Below are positions 16,889 to 25,261 of a stretch of 64,000 bases of DNA, one piece after another. The stretch spans positions 1 through 64,000 of the forward strand of contig NZ_PEOG01000029.1 in assembly GCF_002761755.1 (NCBI RefSeq), written 5' to 3'. Both the position numbers and the translations under genes were made by a program. Each line of letters opens with the position of its first letter. The stretch's first letter is position 1. This DNA comes from Roseateles chitinivorans. Its GTDB lineage: Bacteria > Pseudomonadota > Gammaproteobacteria > Burkholderiales > Burkholderiaceae_C. A model generated the notes under the pieces. The model was not told where the DNA came from and did no database searches. It saw only the letters and a program-made list of their open reading frames with translations.

Positions 16889-17794
16889 CTACCTCGGCGC
16901 CCGCAGCCGGGCCACCTCGTCCAGCGGCGTGGCGCCGAAGTAGCGCTTGAACTCGCGGCTGAACTGCGACGGGCTCTCATACCCCACCCGCGTGGCGGCA
17001 ACGCCGGCCTTCACGCCTTCGTTCAGCATGATCAGCCGCGCCTTGTGCAGCTTGTAGCTCTTCACGTACTGCAGCGGCGAGGTGTTGGTGACGGCCTTGA
17101 AGTTGTGATGGAAGGCCGACACGCTCATGTTCACCAGCCTGGCCAGCTGCTCGACGTTCAAGGGCTTGGCGTAGTTCGACTCGATGTGCTGCAGGGCCTT
17201 GGTCACCTGCGCGAAATGGGTATGCCGATGGGCCAGCGCCTGCAGCGCCGCGCCGCTCTCGCCGCAGAGCACGTGGTAGACGATCTCCTTGACGATCAGC
17301 CGGCCCAGCACCTTGGCGTCGCGCGGATGGTCCATCGCGTCGACCAGCCGCTCGAGCGCGCAGAGCACCTCCTCGGTGAAGCGCGCGCTGTTGACGCCCG
17401 GGCACTCGAGGCTGGCGGGCCGGTCGAAGTCCTCGTCCTCCAGGTCGATCAGCAGCTCCTGCAGCATCGCGGTGTCGATGTCGATCGACACGCCGACGAA
17501 GGGCTCCTTCCGGCTCGCGATCGTCTGGCACTCGAAGGGCAGGGGCACCGTCAGCAGCAGGTAGTTGTCCGCGTCGTAGCGGAAGGTCCGGTCGCCGACA
17601 TGCCCGATCTTCGCCCCCTGCGCCACGATGACGATCGAGGGCTCGTAGAGCACCGGCGTGCGGGGATGCGGCGTCTCGGTGTAGAGCACGCGGACGCCGG
17701 CCACCGGCGAGGGCGTCGCGAAGGACCCGGTCGAGAAACGGGTCGCGGCGTCGATGATGCGCCGGCGGATGCTGTCGTTGAGGATGGTCGCCAT
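16889..17794 (-). CDS. AraC-family regulator, YqhC-like
   Basis: This 301-residue protein has an AraC N-terminal cupin-like domain (about 20-165: GVRVLYTETPHPRTPVLYEP, YLLLTVPLPFECQT). Two C-terminal helix-turn-helix motifs follow (about 200-298: NVEQLARLVNMSVSAFHHNF and VAATRVGYESPSQFSREFKR). The start is ATG 17794; a further in-frame start at 17830 gives an unmatched extension. It lies 82 bp downstream of a yqhD-type gene on the same strand. In Escherichia coli YqhC activates yqhD in response to reactive aldehydes, and its N-terminal domain belongs to this same AraC_N type, so a matching role is likely. In E. coli the genes are arranged differently. Confidence 0.85.
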   Translation of the reverse strand: MATILNDSIRRRIIDAATRFSTGSFATPSPVAGVRVLYTETPHPRTPVLYEPSIVIVAQGAKIGHVGDRTFRYDADNYLLLTVPLPFECQTIASRKEPFVGVSIDIDTAMLQELLIDLEDEDFDRPASLECPGVNSARFTEEVLCALERLVDAMDHPRDAKVLGRLIVKEIVYHVLCGESGAALQALAHRHTHFAQVTKALQHIESNYAKPLNVEQLARLVNMSVSAFHHNFKAVTNTSPLQYVKSYKLHKARLIMLNEGVKAGVAATRVGYESPSQFSREFKRYFGATPLDEVARLRAPR

Positions 17795-17876
17795 GGCGCC
17801 TCGAAGGACCTCGGGCGCGGGAGACCCCAAGGGGCCACCCGCGCCGCGAGAGGGGATGGGCAGGAGGGGCGTCGGC

Positions 17877-19040
17877 TCAGCGGGCCGCTTCGAGGATGCG
17901 CTGGCTGTCCTCCAGGCGGATGTCCTGGTGCTCGCCCAGCGCCGTGCCGCCGTGTTCGCGCAGCTTGGCGATCATCGCCGGGATGGTGCTGCCGTCCAGG
18001 CCGTAGGCGGACAGGCGGGTCTTGACGCCGAGCTGCTCGAAGAAGCCGCGCGTCGCCGCGATCGCGCCGTCGATGCGCTCGGCCTCGGTGCCTTCGCGCA
18101 GGCCCCAGACGCGGTCCGCGTACTGCAGCAGCTTGGCGCGCTTCTGCTCCTTCTTGTAGGCCAGCACCGACGGCAGCACGATCGCCAGCGTCTGTGCGTG
18201 GTCCAGGCCATGCATCGCGGTGAGCTCGTGGCCGATCATGTGCGTCGCCCAGTCCTGCGGCACGCCGGCGCCGATCAGGCCGTTGAGCGCCTGCGTCGCG
18301 CTCCACATCACGTTGGCGCGGACGTCGTAGTTCTCCGGCTCGGCCAGCGCGCGCGGGCCTTCCTCGATCAGCGTCTGCAGGATGCCCTCGGCGAAGCGGT
18401 CCTGGATCCGGCCCTCGGCGGGGTAGGTCAGGTATTGCTCGACGGTGTGGACGAAGGCGTCGACGACGCCGTTGGCGACCTGGCGCGCCGGCAGCGAGTA
18501 GGTCGTCGCCGGATCGAGCACCGCGAACACCGGGTAGGTGAAGGGCGAGAAGAACGGCAGCTTGTCGCCGGTCTCGCGGCGGCTGATGACGGCGCCGTTG
18601 TTGGACTCCGAGCCGGTGGCCGGCAGCGTCAGCACGACGCCCATCTTCACCGCGTCGGCCACCTTCGCGCCGCGGGTCAGCAGGATCTCCCACGCATCGG
18701 GCGAGGCCTGGTAGCGCGCGGCCGCGGCGATGAACTTGGTCCCGTCCGCGACCGAGCCGCCACCGACGGCCAGCAGGAAATCGATGCGCTCGGCCTTGAC
18801 CACCTCGACGGCCTTCATCAGCGTCTCGAAGGTCGGGTTGGGCTCGATCCCGGCGAACTCCAGCACCGTGCGGCCGGCCAGCGCCGCATGGACCTGGTCG
18901 AGCACGCCGTTCTTCTTGATGCTGCCGCCGCCGTAGGTGATCAGGATCCGGGCGTCGGCGGGAATCTCCTGTCCGAGCTGGGCGATCTGGCCCTGGCCGA
19001 AGAGGATCTTGGTGGGGGTGTTGAGGATGAAGTTGTTCAT
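17877..19040 (-). CDS. yqhD: NADPH-dependent aldehyde reductase / iron-type alcohol dehydrogenase
   Basis: At 387 residues this is the same length as E. coli YqhD. The nucleotide-binding motif GGGSVADGTKF (about 93-103) is present. The four metal ligands fall at exactly the E. coli positions: Asp194, His198 (GVVDAFVHTVEQYL), His267 and His281 (HMIGHELTAMHGLDH). The enzyme reduces toxic short-chain aldehydes such as those from lipid peroxidation, and butanal or methylglyoxal, using NADPH in the cytoplasm. It is followed by the YqhC-like regulator gene, which supports an aldehyde-stress unit. ATG 19040 was chosen for the NNFILNTPTKILFG N-terminus typical of the family. Confidence 0.92.
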   Translation of the reverse strand: MNNFILNTPTKILFGQGQIAQLGQEIPADARILITYGGGSIKKNGVLDQVHAALAGRTVLEFAGIEPNPTFETLMKAVEVVKAERIDFLLAVGGGSVADGTKFIAAAARYQASPDAWEILLTRGAKVADAVKMGVVLTLPATGSESNNGAVISRRETGDKLPFFSPFTYPVFAVLDPATTYSLPARQVANGVVDAFVHTVEQYLTYPAEGRIQDRFAEGILQTLIEEGPRALAEPENYDVRANVMWSATQALNGLIGAGVPQDWATHMIGHELTAMHGLDHAQTLAIVLPSVLAYKKEQKRAKLLQYADRVWGLREGTEAERIDGAIAATRGFFEQLGVKTRLSAYGLDGSTIPAMIAKLREHGGTALGEHQDIRLEDSQRILEAAR

Positions 19041-19083
19041 GGCTTTCGGCTCCGTGGCAGTGATCGAAGGATCGACTCGATGG

Positions 19084-19175
19084 GGCGGATTGTTCCGCCG
19101 CGGCCGAGGAACCGGCAAGGCACGAAACTGCTTTCGTCTTGCCCATTCCTGCTTCGGTGGGGATGAATGGGCAAG
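19084..19175. promoter_or_regulatory. Two inverted repeats in the yqhD/LacI divergent promoter region
   Basis: GGCGGA-TTGT-TCCGCC (19084-19099) is a perfect 6-bp hairpin. CTTGCCCATTC (19138-19148) and GAATGGGCAAG (19165-19175) are perfect 11-bp inverted arms around 16 bases. Both lie between the divergent starts at 19040 and 19293. They could be operators for the YqhC-like protein or for another regulator; the second is long enough to be notable. Confidence 0.45.
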
Positions 19176-19292
19176 GAATGCGGACCGCTCCGCCTCCGCC
19201 GTCTGCGCGTCGCCGCCGGAGCGGCGCCCTGGCGCCATGCCCCCAGGGCCTTCTGCGAAACTCACCGCGATTCGCTCGAGAAGGTCGTGTTC

Positions 19293-20339
19293 ATGAAATC
19301 GGATGAGAGGGAGGCCGCCGACCGGCGGCGCTTGCAGATGGCGGACATCGCGCGGATGGCCGGCGTGTCCGTCTCGACGGTGTCGCGCTGCCTCAACGGC
19401 AGTCCGCTGGTCAACGCGGAGACGCGTCGGCGGGTCGAGGAACTGGCCAAGTCGCTGAACTACACCATCAACCTCGGCGCCAAGAGCTTCCGGCTGCAGG
19501 AGAACCGCACCGTCGCCGTGGTCGTGCCCTACGACCGCGACTCGCGGCAGCACATCTCCGATCCCTTCTTCCTGACCATCGTCGGCGCCATCGCCGACGT
19601 GCTGACCGCGCGCGGCTTCGACATGCTGCTCTCGCGCGTCGATGCGGACCATCTGGACCAGGCGATGCGCGGCGTCGAGATGGGCAAGGCCTGCGGTCTG
19701 CTGCTGATCGGCCAGTGGCGCCACCACGACCAGCTCAACGAGTTGGCCGCGCGGCACATGCCGGTGGTGGTCTGGGGCGCGGAGCTGCCGCAGCAGCTGT
19801 ACTGCACCGTCGGCGGCGACAACCACGCGGGCGGCCTGCTCGCCACGCGGCACCTGATCGAGGCCGGCCGTCGCCGCATCGCCTTCCTCGGCGATGCCCG
19901 TCTTCCGGAGGTGCTGCATCGCCGGCAGGGCTACTGGCAGGCGCTGCGCGACGCCGGCCTCGCGCCGGACCCCGCGCTGGAACTGCCGGTGTCCTTCGCG
20001 CCCGCGGCCGCGCGCGCGCCCATCGAAGCCTTCTTCGCCGCGCACCGGGAGGTCGACGCGGTGATGGCCTGCTCCGACCTGCTGGCCCTGGAGGCGGTGC
20101 GGGCGCTGCGCGCGGCAGGGCGCTCGGTGCCGGCGGAGGTGTCCGTCACCGGCTACGACGACATGGCGCTCGCCGCCTATGGCACGCCGGCGCTGACCAC
20201 TGTCCACCAGCCGGTGGCCGAAGCCGCCGAAGCCCTGGTCGACGCGCTGATGCAGATGCTCGCCGGCGAGCGGGTCGCGCCGCTGACGCTGCCGGTCCAC
20301 CTCGTCGTTCGCGACAGTTCACTGCGGGCGACGGGCTGA
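19293..20339 (+). CDS. LacI-family repressor of the sucrose locus
   Basis: This 348-residue regulator has an N-terminal helix-turn-helix at about 15-57 (LQMADIARMAGVSVSTVSRC, LNGSPLVNAETRRRVEELAK). The periplasmic-binding-type ligand domain contains FFLTIVGAIADVL, DNHAGGLLATRHLIEAG, VMACSDLLALEA and SVTGYDDMALA. The start at ATG 19293 puts the HTH in the usual place; the frame is open further upstream without similarity. It is followed by a TonB receptor, fructokinase, transporter and sucrose phosphorylase, and two LacI-type palindromes lie in the gap between it and the receptor. It therefore very probably represses this operon until sucrose or a derivative binds. Confidence 0.9.
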   Translation: MKSDEREAADRRRLQMADIARMAGVSVSTVSRCLNGSPLVNAETRRRVEELAKSLNYTINLGAKSFRLQENRTVAVVVPYDRDSRQHISDPFFLTIVGAIADVLTARGFDMLLSRVDADHLDQAMRGVEMGKACGLLLIGQWRHHDQLNELAARHMPVVVWGAELPQQLYCTVGGDNHAGGLLATRHLIEAGRRRIAFLGDARLPEVLHRRQGYWQALRDAGLAPDPALELPVSFAPAAARAPIEAFFAAHREVDAVMACSDLLALEAVRALRAAGRSVPAEVSVTGYDDMALAAYGTPALTTVHQPVAEAAEALVDALMQMLAGERVAPLTLPVHLVVRDSSLRATG

Positions 20340-20385
20340 GGCCGTAGGGCCGACGGGGGTCGTCGCAATCGTCCTCCGGGTTCGA

Positions 20386-20401
20386 TTGCAACCGATTGCA
20401 T
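20386..20401. promoter_or_regulatory. LacI-type operator, upstream copy
   Basis: TTGCAACCGATTGCAT differs at two positions from the perfect palindrome at 20509-20524. It lies 46 bp after the repressor stop codon. With the second copy it would allow a repressor tetramer or two dimers to bind about 123 bp apart. Confidence 0.7.
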
Positions 20402-20508
20402 TTCCGGTTCGATTCTCCTGGGCTGCGTTGAACGGACGACCGGGCGTATTCCTTTGACGAAGCGTTGCTCGTTGAGTTGCGTGGTGTCGTCTTAGGGTTT
20501 TCGCTGCT

Positions 20509-20524
20509 TTGCAATCGATTGCAA
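20509..20524. promoter_or_regulatory. LacI-type operator, perfect 16-bp palindrome
   Basis: TTGCAATCGATTGCAA is a perfect palindrome with the central CG typical of LacI-family sites. It lies 105 bp before the receptor start, where it would cover or follow the promoter. Confidence 0.8.
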
Positions 20525-20629
20525 TGAATGGACGGGTCGACCACAATGCACTCAGGCCGCCGCCAGTGCGGCGAACCACGCGGCCCCGCGTCGAGGGCGG
20601 CGCGGCATAACGACCCGGAGACACCCGAC

Positions 20630-22939
20630 ATGCGTCCTTCCTCGCCCTTGCGCCGGCTGCCGCTGGCGATCGCCCTCTCGCTGGCCTTCCCCGCTGCCTG
20701 GAGCCAGACCGCCACGCCCGAGGCCTCGTCGCCGCCGTCTTCGGCCAGCGAGCCCGCCAGCGCAGCGGCGCCGCAGGACGCGCCGTCCGACGCGCTGTCG
20801 CTGAACCAGGTCGTCGTGACCGGCGCCTCGACCAAGACCAGCAAGATGAAGCAGAGCCTGTCCATCAGCTCGATGGGCAGCGAGCAGATCGCCAAGACCG
20901 GCGCGACCAGCGCGGCCGAGCTGTTGCGCGCGGTGCCGGGCCTGCGTTCCGAGTCCTCCGGCGGCGAGGGCAATGCCAACATCACCGTGCGCGGCGTGCC
21001 GCTGTCGGCCGGCGGATCGCGCTATGTGCAGATCCAGGAGGACGGCCTGCCGGTGCTGCTGTTCGGCGACATCGCCTTCGGCACCGCCGACCAGTTCCTG
21101 CGCGCCGACGTCAACATCGATCGGCTGGAGGTGGTGCGCGGCGGTTCGGCCTCGACGCTGGCCAGCAACTCGCCGGGCGGCCTGATCAACTTCATCAGCA
21201 AGACCGGCAAGGGCGAGCAGGGCGGATCGATGGCGCTGACCGGCGGCCTCGACCATCGCCTGTGGCGCCTGGAGGCCGACTACGGCGGCTCGCTGGGGCG
21301 CGGCACCAGCTTCCACATCGGCGGCTTCCAGCGCCAGGGCGAGGGCGGCCGCCCGACCGGCCGCACGCTGGAGCAGGGCGGCCAGATCAAGGCCAACCTG
21401 ACCCAGACCTTCGATGCCGGCTACCTGCGGCTCCACGTCAAGGCGCTGGACGACCGCACGCCCTCGCTGATGCCGGTGCCGGTGCAGGTCGTCGACGGCC
21501 AGATCCGGACCGTCGCCGGTATCGACCCGCGCCAGGCCTTCTTCCTGACTTCCGGCCTGCCTGCCGATACCACCGTCGACAGGAACGGCAATGCCGTCAC
21601 CACGAGCACCCGCGACGGACTGCGGGTCAAGAGCTTCGCCATCGGGCTGGAGACCAGCCTGGATCTGGGTCAAGGCTGGACGCTGGAGGATCGCTTCCGC
21701 CGCACCAGCAACTCGGGCCGCTTCATGGCGCTGTTCCCCGCGGACAACGGCAACAACGGCGCCAACGCCTTCTTCACCGGCACGCTGTTCAACACCTCGC
21801 TGGACGACCTGGGCAACACCTTCAACGACCTGAAGCTCAGCCGCAAGTTCGCGCTGGCCGGTGGCTCGGCGACGGTGCTCGGCGGCCTGTTCAACGGCGT
21901 GCAGCAGGTGGCGCAGACCTGGTTCTGGAACCAGTACAACCTGAGCTTCAGCAACAACAGCGCCCGCGTCGTCGATGCCGCCGGGCAGCCGTCGACGCTG
22001 CCCGTCAGCAGCGGCTGGGACACCTGGGGCGGTTGCTGCGCTCGGACCTTCGACGTGCAGTACACGCAGACCTCGCCCTACCTGGCGCTCGCCTGGGAGG
22101 GCGGGCCGGTCAATGTCGACCTGAGCGTGCGCCGCGACGGCCAGCGGGCCAGCGGCTACACGCTGGCCGGCAATGCCCAGACGCGGAGCTGGGATCCGGC
22201 CTCGCGCCAGGAGGTGGACTACAAGGTCTCCCACACCTCCTATTCGGGCGGCGTGAACTACACGGTCAGCAGCGACCTGGCGGTGTTCGGGCGCGTCAGC
22301 AACGGCGTGGCCTTCTCCGCCGATCGCCTGCTCTACGGCAATCCGCTGGACGGCTCGGTGCCGGTGGCGATCAACGAGATCGACCAGACCGAGCTCGGCC
22401 TGAAGTGGCGCGACAAGTCCGGCCTGAGCCTGTTCGTCACCGCCTTCGACGCCCGCACCAACGAGAGCAACTACGAGGTCACGACCCGGACCTTCACCGC
22501 CAACCGCTACCGTGCCCGCGGCCTGGAGCTGGAAGGCGCCTACACCAGTGGCCCCTGGCGGCTGACCGCCGGCGCGACCTGGACCCATGCCCGCATCCGC
22601 AGCGCCAACGACGCGACGCTGGTGGGCAACAAGCCGCGCCGCCAGGCGGCCCTGGTGTGGCAACTGGCGCCGTCGTACACGGTCGGCGACCTGGAGCTGG
22701 GCGCGGCGGTGGTGGGCTCGGGCAAGTCCTACGGCGACGACGCCAACACCATCACGATGAAGGCCTATGCGGTGGTCAATGCCTTCGTGAACTACGCGCT
22801 GACGGAGAAGGTGATGCTGGGCCTGTCGGCCAACAACCTCTTCGACAAGCTGGCCTACACCGAGATCGAGGGCGACGGCCACGCCGCCCGCGCGCTCAAC
22901 GGCCGCACGCTGCGCGCCACGCTGAAGATCGACTTCTGA
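20630..22939 (+). CDS. TonB-dependent outer-membrane receptor, probable sucrose/oligosaccharide uptake
   Basis: This 769-residue receptor has a signal peptide (cleavage after PAAWS). A plug domain at about 60-190 contains LNQVVVTGAS, the TonB-box region, and AELLRAVPGLRSES, NITVRGVPLS and VEVVRGGSASTLASNSPGG (with the start RLEV). A 22-strand barrel ends in an aromatic residue (LKIDF). ATG 20630 follows ccggaga and gives a proper signal peptide. It is the first gene after the LacI operators and is followed 7 bp later by fructokinase. It likely imports sucrose or sucrose-containing oligosaccharides across the outer membrane, at the expense of TonB energy. Substrate is inferred from the operon. 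Confidence 0.88.
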   Translation: MRPSSPLRRLPLAIALSLAFPAAWSQTATPEASSPPSSASEPASAAAPQDAPSDALSLNQVVVTGASTKTSKMKQSLSISSMGSEQIAKTGATSAAELLRAVPGLRSESSGGEGNANITVRGVPLSAGGSRYVQIQEDGLPVLLFGDIAFGTADQFLRADVNIDRLEVVRGGSASTLASNSPGGLINFISKTGKGEQGGSMALTGGLDHRLWRLEADYGGSLGRGTSFHIGGFQRQGEGGRPTGRTLEQGGQIKANLTQTFDAGYLRLHVKALDDRTPSLMPVPVQVVDGQIRTVAGIDPRQAFFLTSGLPADTTVDRNGNAVTTSTRDGLRVKSFAIGLETSLDLGQGWTLEDRFRRTSNSGRFMALFPADNGNNGANAFFTGTLFNTSLDDLGNTFNDLKLSRKFALAGGSATVLGGLFNGVQQVAQTWFWNQYNLSFSNNSARVVDAAGQPSTLPVSSGWDTWGGCCARTFDVQYTQTSPYLALAWEGGPVNVDLSVRRDGQRASGYTLAGNAQTRSWDPASRQEVDYKVSHTSYSGGVNYTVSSDLAVFGRVSNGVAFSADRLLYGNPLDGSVPVAINEIDQTELGLKWRDKSGLSLFVTAFDARTNESNYEVTTRTFTANRYRARGLELEGAYTSGPWRLTAGATWTHARIRSANDATLVGNKPRRQAALVWQLAPSYTVGDLELGAAVVGSGKSYGDDANTITMKAYAVVNAFVNYALTEKVMLGLSANNLFDKLAYTEIEGDGHAARALNGRTLRATLKIDF

Positions 22940-22946
22940 GGCCGGC

Positions 22947-23921
22947 ATGCACGATCAGACACCGCAGGCCGAGCGGCCGGTGCTGCTGCTGGGCGAGGCC
23001 CTGGTCGACGATTTCGTCGACGGCCCGGTGGCCGGCGGCGCGCCGCTGAACGTGGCGCGCGGGCTGGCCGCACTGGCCCTGCCGGCGCACCTGGCCAGCC
23101 GCCTGAACCCGGGCGACGCGGCCGGCGAGATGCTCCTCGCCAGCATGGCCCGCTTTGGCCTGGACGACTCGGGCGTTCAGCGCGACGCCGCCCATGCCAC
23201 CGGGCTGGTGACGGTGATCGAGGCCGGCGACGGCACGCACCGCTTCCACATCCATGAGGAGGCGGCCTGGGATCACCTCGAGGCGGGGCCGGTGCTGGAC
23301 TGGATCGCGGCGCACCGGCCGCGGCTGGTGTACTTCGGCTCGCTGGCGCGGCGGCATCCGGCGTCGCGCGCGGCGATGCGCCGTATCCTCGACGCCTGCC
23401 CGCGCGGCGCGTCGATCCGGTACCTCGACCTCAACTTGCGTCCCGGCAGCGACAACGCCGAGCTGGCCGAGGAATGCCTGGCCGCGGCCGACTGGGTCAA
23501 GGTCAACGACGAGGAACTCGCGCGGCTGGCCGACTGGTTCGACCTGCCGCGCGATGCCGCGGACGAGACCACGTCGCTGATCCGGTCCGGCCGGGCGCTG
23601 ATGCGCCGCTATCGACTCCAGCGGCTGGTAGTGACACGCGGTGCCAAGGGCTACCTGGGCTTCGAAGGCGCCGAGGAGGAGCGGCCGCCGATCCAGGGCG
23701 CGGCAGTCGCGCTGATCCGCTGCGTGGACACGGTGGGCGCGGGCGACGCCTTCAGCGCGATGCTGCTGGCGGCGCTGCTGCGGGGGCAGGGCTGGGCGAG
23801 GTCGCTGGCACTGGCCAACGGGATGGCCGCGGCGATGTGCGGCGAGCGCGGGCCGGTGCCGGCGCATGCCGCGTTCTTCGAACCTTGGCGGGCCGCGCTG
23901 GCCGTGCCGGAGCAGACATGA
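22947..23921 (+). CDS. PfkB-family fructokinase
   Basis: This 324-residue ribokinase-fold kinase has an N-terminal LLLGEALVDDF and GGAPLNVARGLAAL (substrate site), and a C-terminal signature DTVGAGDAF at 261-269 whose Asp267 is the catalytic base. It phosphorylates fructose released by the sucrose phosphorylase two genes downstream, giving fructose-6-phosphate. It starts 7 bp after the receptor gene. Its stop overlaps the start of the transporter (ATGA at 23918-23921), so the operon is translationally coupled. Other hexoses are possible substrates. Confidence 0.85.
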   Translation: MHDQTPQAERPVLLLGEALVDDFVDGPVAGGAPLNVARGLAALALPAHLASRLNPGDAAGEMLLASMARFGLDDSGVQRDAAHATGLVTVIEAGDGTHRFHIHEEAAWDHLEAGPVLDWIAAHRPRLVYFGSLARRHPASRAAMRRILDACPRGASIRYLDLNLRPGSDNAELAEECLAAADWVKVNDEELARLADWFDLPRDAADETTSLIRSGRALMRRYRLQRLVVTRGAKGYLGFEGAEEERPPIQGAAVALIRCVDTVGAGDAFSAMLLAALLRGQGWARSLALANGMAAAMCGERGPVPAHAAFFEPWRAALAVPEQT

Positions 23922-25261
23922 ATGGCATCAAGCCGCGCCTGAGCCTGGCGCAGATCGTCAACATGAACGTCGGCTTCCTCGGGATCCAGTTCAGCTTCGG
24001 TCTGCAGCAGAGCAACATGAGCCCGATCTACAAGTACCTCGGCGCCGACGAGGCCACGCTGCCGCTGCTGTGGCTGGCCGGCCCGGTGACCGGGCTGCTG
24101 GTGCAGCCGCTGGTCGGCGCGGTCAGCGACCGCACGGTGACCCGCTGGGGCCGGCGCACGCCGTACTTCCTGTTCGGCGCGCTGCTGTGCAGCCTGGGGC
24201 TGCTGCTGATGCCGATGAGCCCGGCGCTGTGGTTTGCCGCGGGCCTGCTGTGGATCCTCGATGCGGCCAACAACATGACGATGGAGCCGTACCGCGCCTA
24301 TGTCAGCGACCGGCTCGACGAGTCGCAGCACGTGCCCGGCTTCATGATCCAGAGCGCCTTCACCGGCCTGGCGCAGACGCTGGCCTACCTGACGCCGTCG
24401 CTGCTGGTGGCGATGGGGATGAGCCGCGACGCGGTCGGCGGCAACCACATCCCGCAGACGACGACGGTGGCCTTCGGGCTGGGGGCGCTGCTGTCGTTCA
24501 CCACGGTGTGGTGGTCGGTGCGCCGCGTGCCGGAGCTGCCGATGACGCCGCGCGAGCTCGATGCGCTGCGCGCCCAGCCGCGCACGCCCGGCGCGATCGC
24601 CGGCGAGATCGTCTCGGCGCTGCGCGAGATGCCCGAGACGATGCGCCGGCTCTGGTGGATGAAGCTGTGCCAGTGGTACGCCATGATGTGCTACTGGATC
24701 TACATCGTGCCGAGCCTGGCGCGCTCGCTGTTCGGCACCAGCGACGCGTCCTCCGCCGGCTTCCGCGAGGCCGGCCTGCTCAACGGGCAGATCGGCGGCT
24801 TCTACAACTTCGTTGCCTTCCTCGCCGCCCTGGCCATGCTGCCGCTGACGCGACGCCTGGGCGCGCGACGGGTGCATGCGGCCTGCCTGGTGGCCGCCGG
24901 CATCGCGATGTGGAGCCTGCCGCTGGTGCGCGAGCGCGCCTGGCTGTTCCTGCCGATGCTGGGCATCGGCGTGGCCTGGGCCAGCATGATGGGCAACCCG
25001 TACGTGATGCTCGCCGGCTGCATTCCCCCGGAGCGGGCCGGCGTCTACATGGGCATCTTCAACATGTTCATCGTGATCCCGATGCTGCTGCAGATGCTCA
25101 CCCTGCCGCTGCTCTACGACACGGTGCTGCACGGCGATCCCGCCAATGTGCTGCGCCTGGCCGGCACGCTGATGCTGCTGGCCGCGCTGGCCACGCTGCG
25201 GGTGAAGGCGCCCGCGCGCGCGGCCTCGCTCCCGCCCCCCGTCACCCTCGACCGTCCATGA
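23918..25261 (+). CDS. MFS sugar transporter of the SUT/GPH sucrose type
   Basis: This 447-residue inner-membrane protein has about 12 transmembrane helices. It opens with [20 protein letters not shown] and carries the SUT-type signature [19 protein letters not shown] at the loop between helices 2 and 3. [20 protein letters not shown], in helices 4-5, is typical of bacterial and plant sucrose/H+ symporters. A later loop contains [19 protein letters not shown]. It should take sucrose from periplasm to cytoplasm by proton symport. Its start overlaps the fructokinase stop and its stop overlaps the sucrose phosphorylase start. Confidence 0.9.
   Translation: MNGIKPRLSLAQIVNMNVGFLGIQFSFGLQQSNMSPIYKYLGADEATLPLLWLAGPVTGLLVQPLVGAVSDRTVTRWGRRTPYFLFGALLCSLGLLLMPMSPALWFAAGLLWILDAANNMTMEPYRAYVSDRLDESQHVPGFMIQSAFTGLAQTLAYLTPSLLVAMGMSRDAVGGNHIPQTTTVAFGLGALLSFTTVWWSVRRVPELPMTPRELDALRAQPRTPGAIAGEIVSALREMPETMRRLWWMKLCQWYAMMCYWIYIVPSLARSLFGTSDASSAGFREAGLLNGQIGGFYNFVAFLAALAMLPLTRRLGARRVHAACLVAAGIAMWSLPLVRERAWLFLPMLGIGVAWASMMGNPYVMLAGCIPPERAGVYMGIFNMFIVIPMLLQMLTLPLLYDTVLHGDPANVLRLAGTLMLLAALATLRVKAPARAASLPPPVTLDRP

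Noticed and set aside
19041..20300. Upstream extension of the yqhD frame to 807 codons
   Set aside because: The extra part is antisense to the LacI gene; the yqhD start at 19040 gives the exact family length and N-terminus.
20552..22948. 798-codon minus-strand frame
   Set aside because: Exact antisense of the sucrose-locus TonB receptor, with low-complexity translation and no domain.
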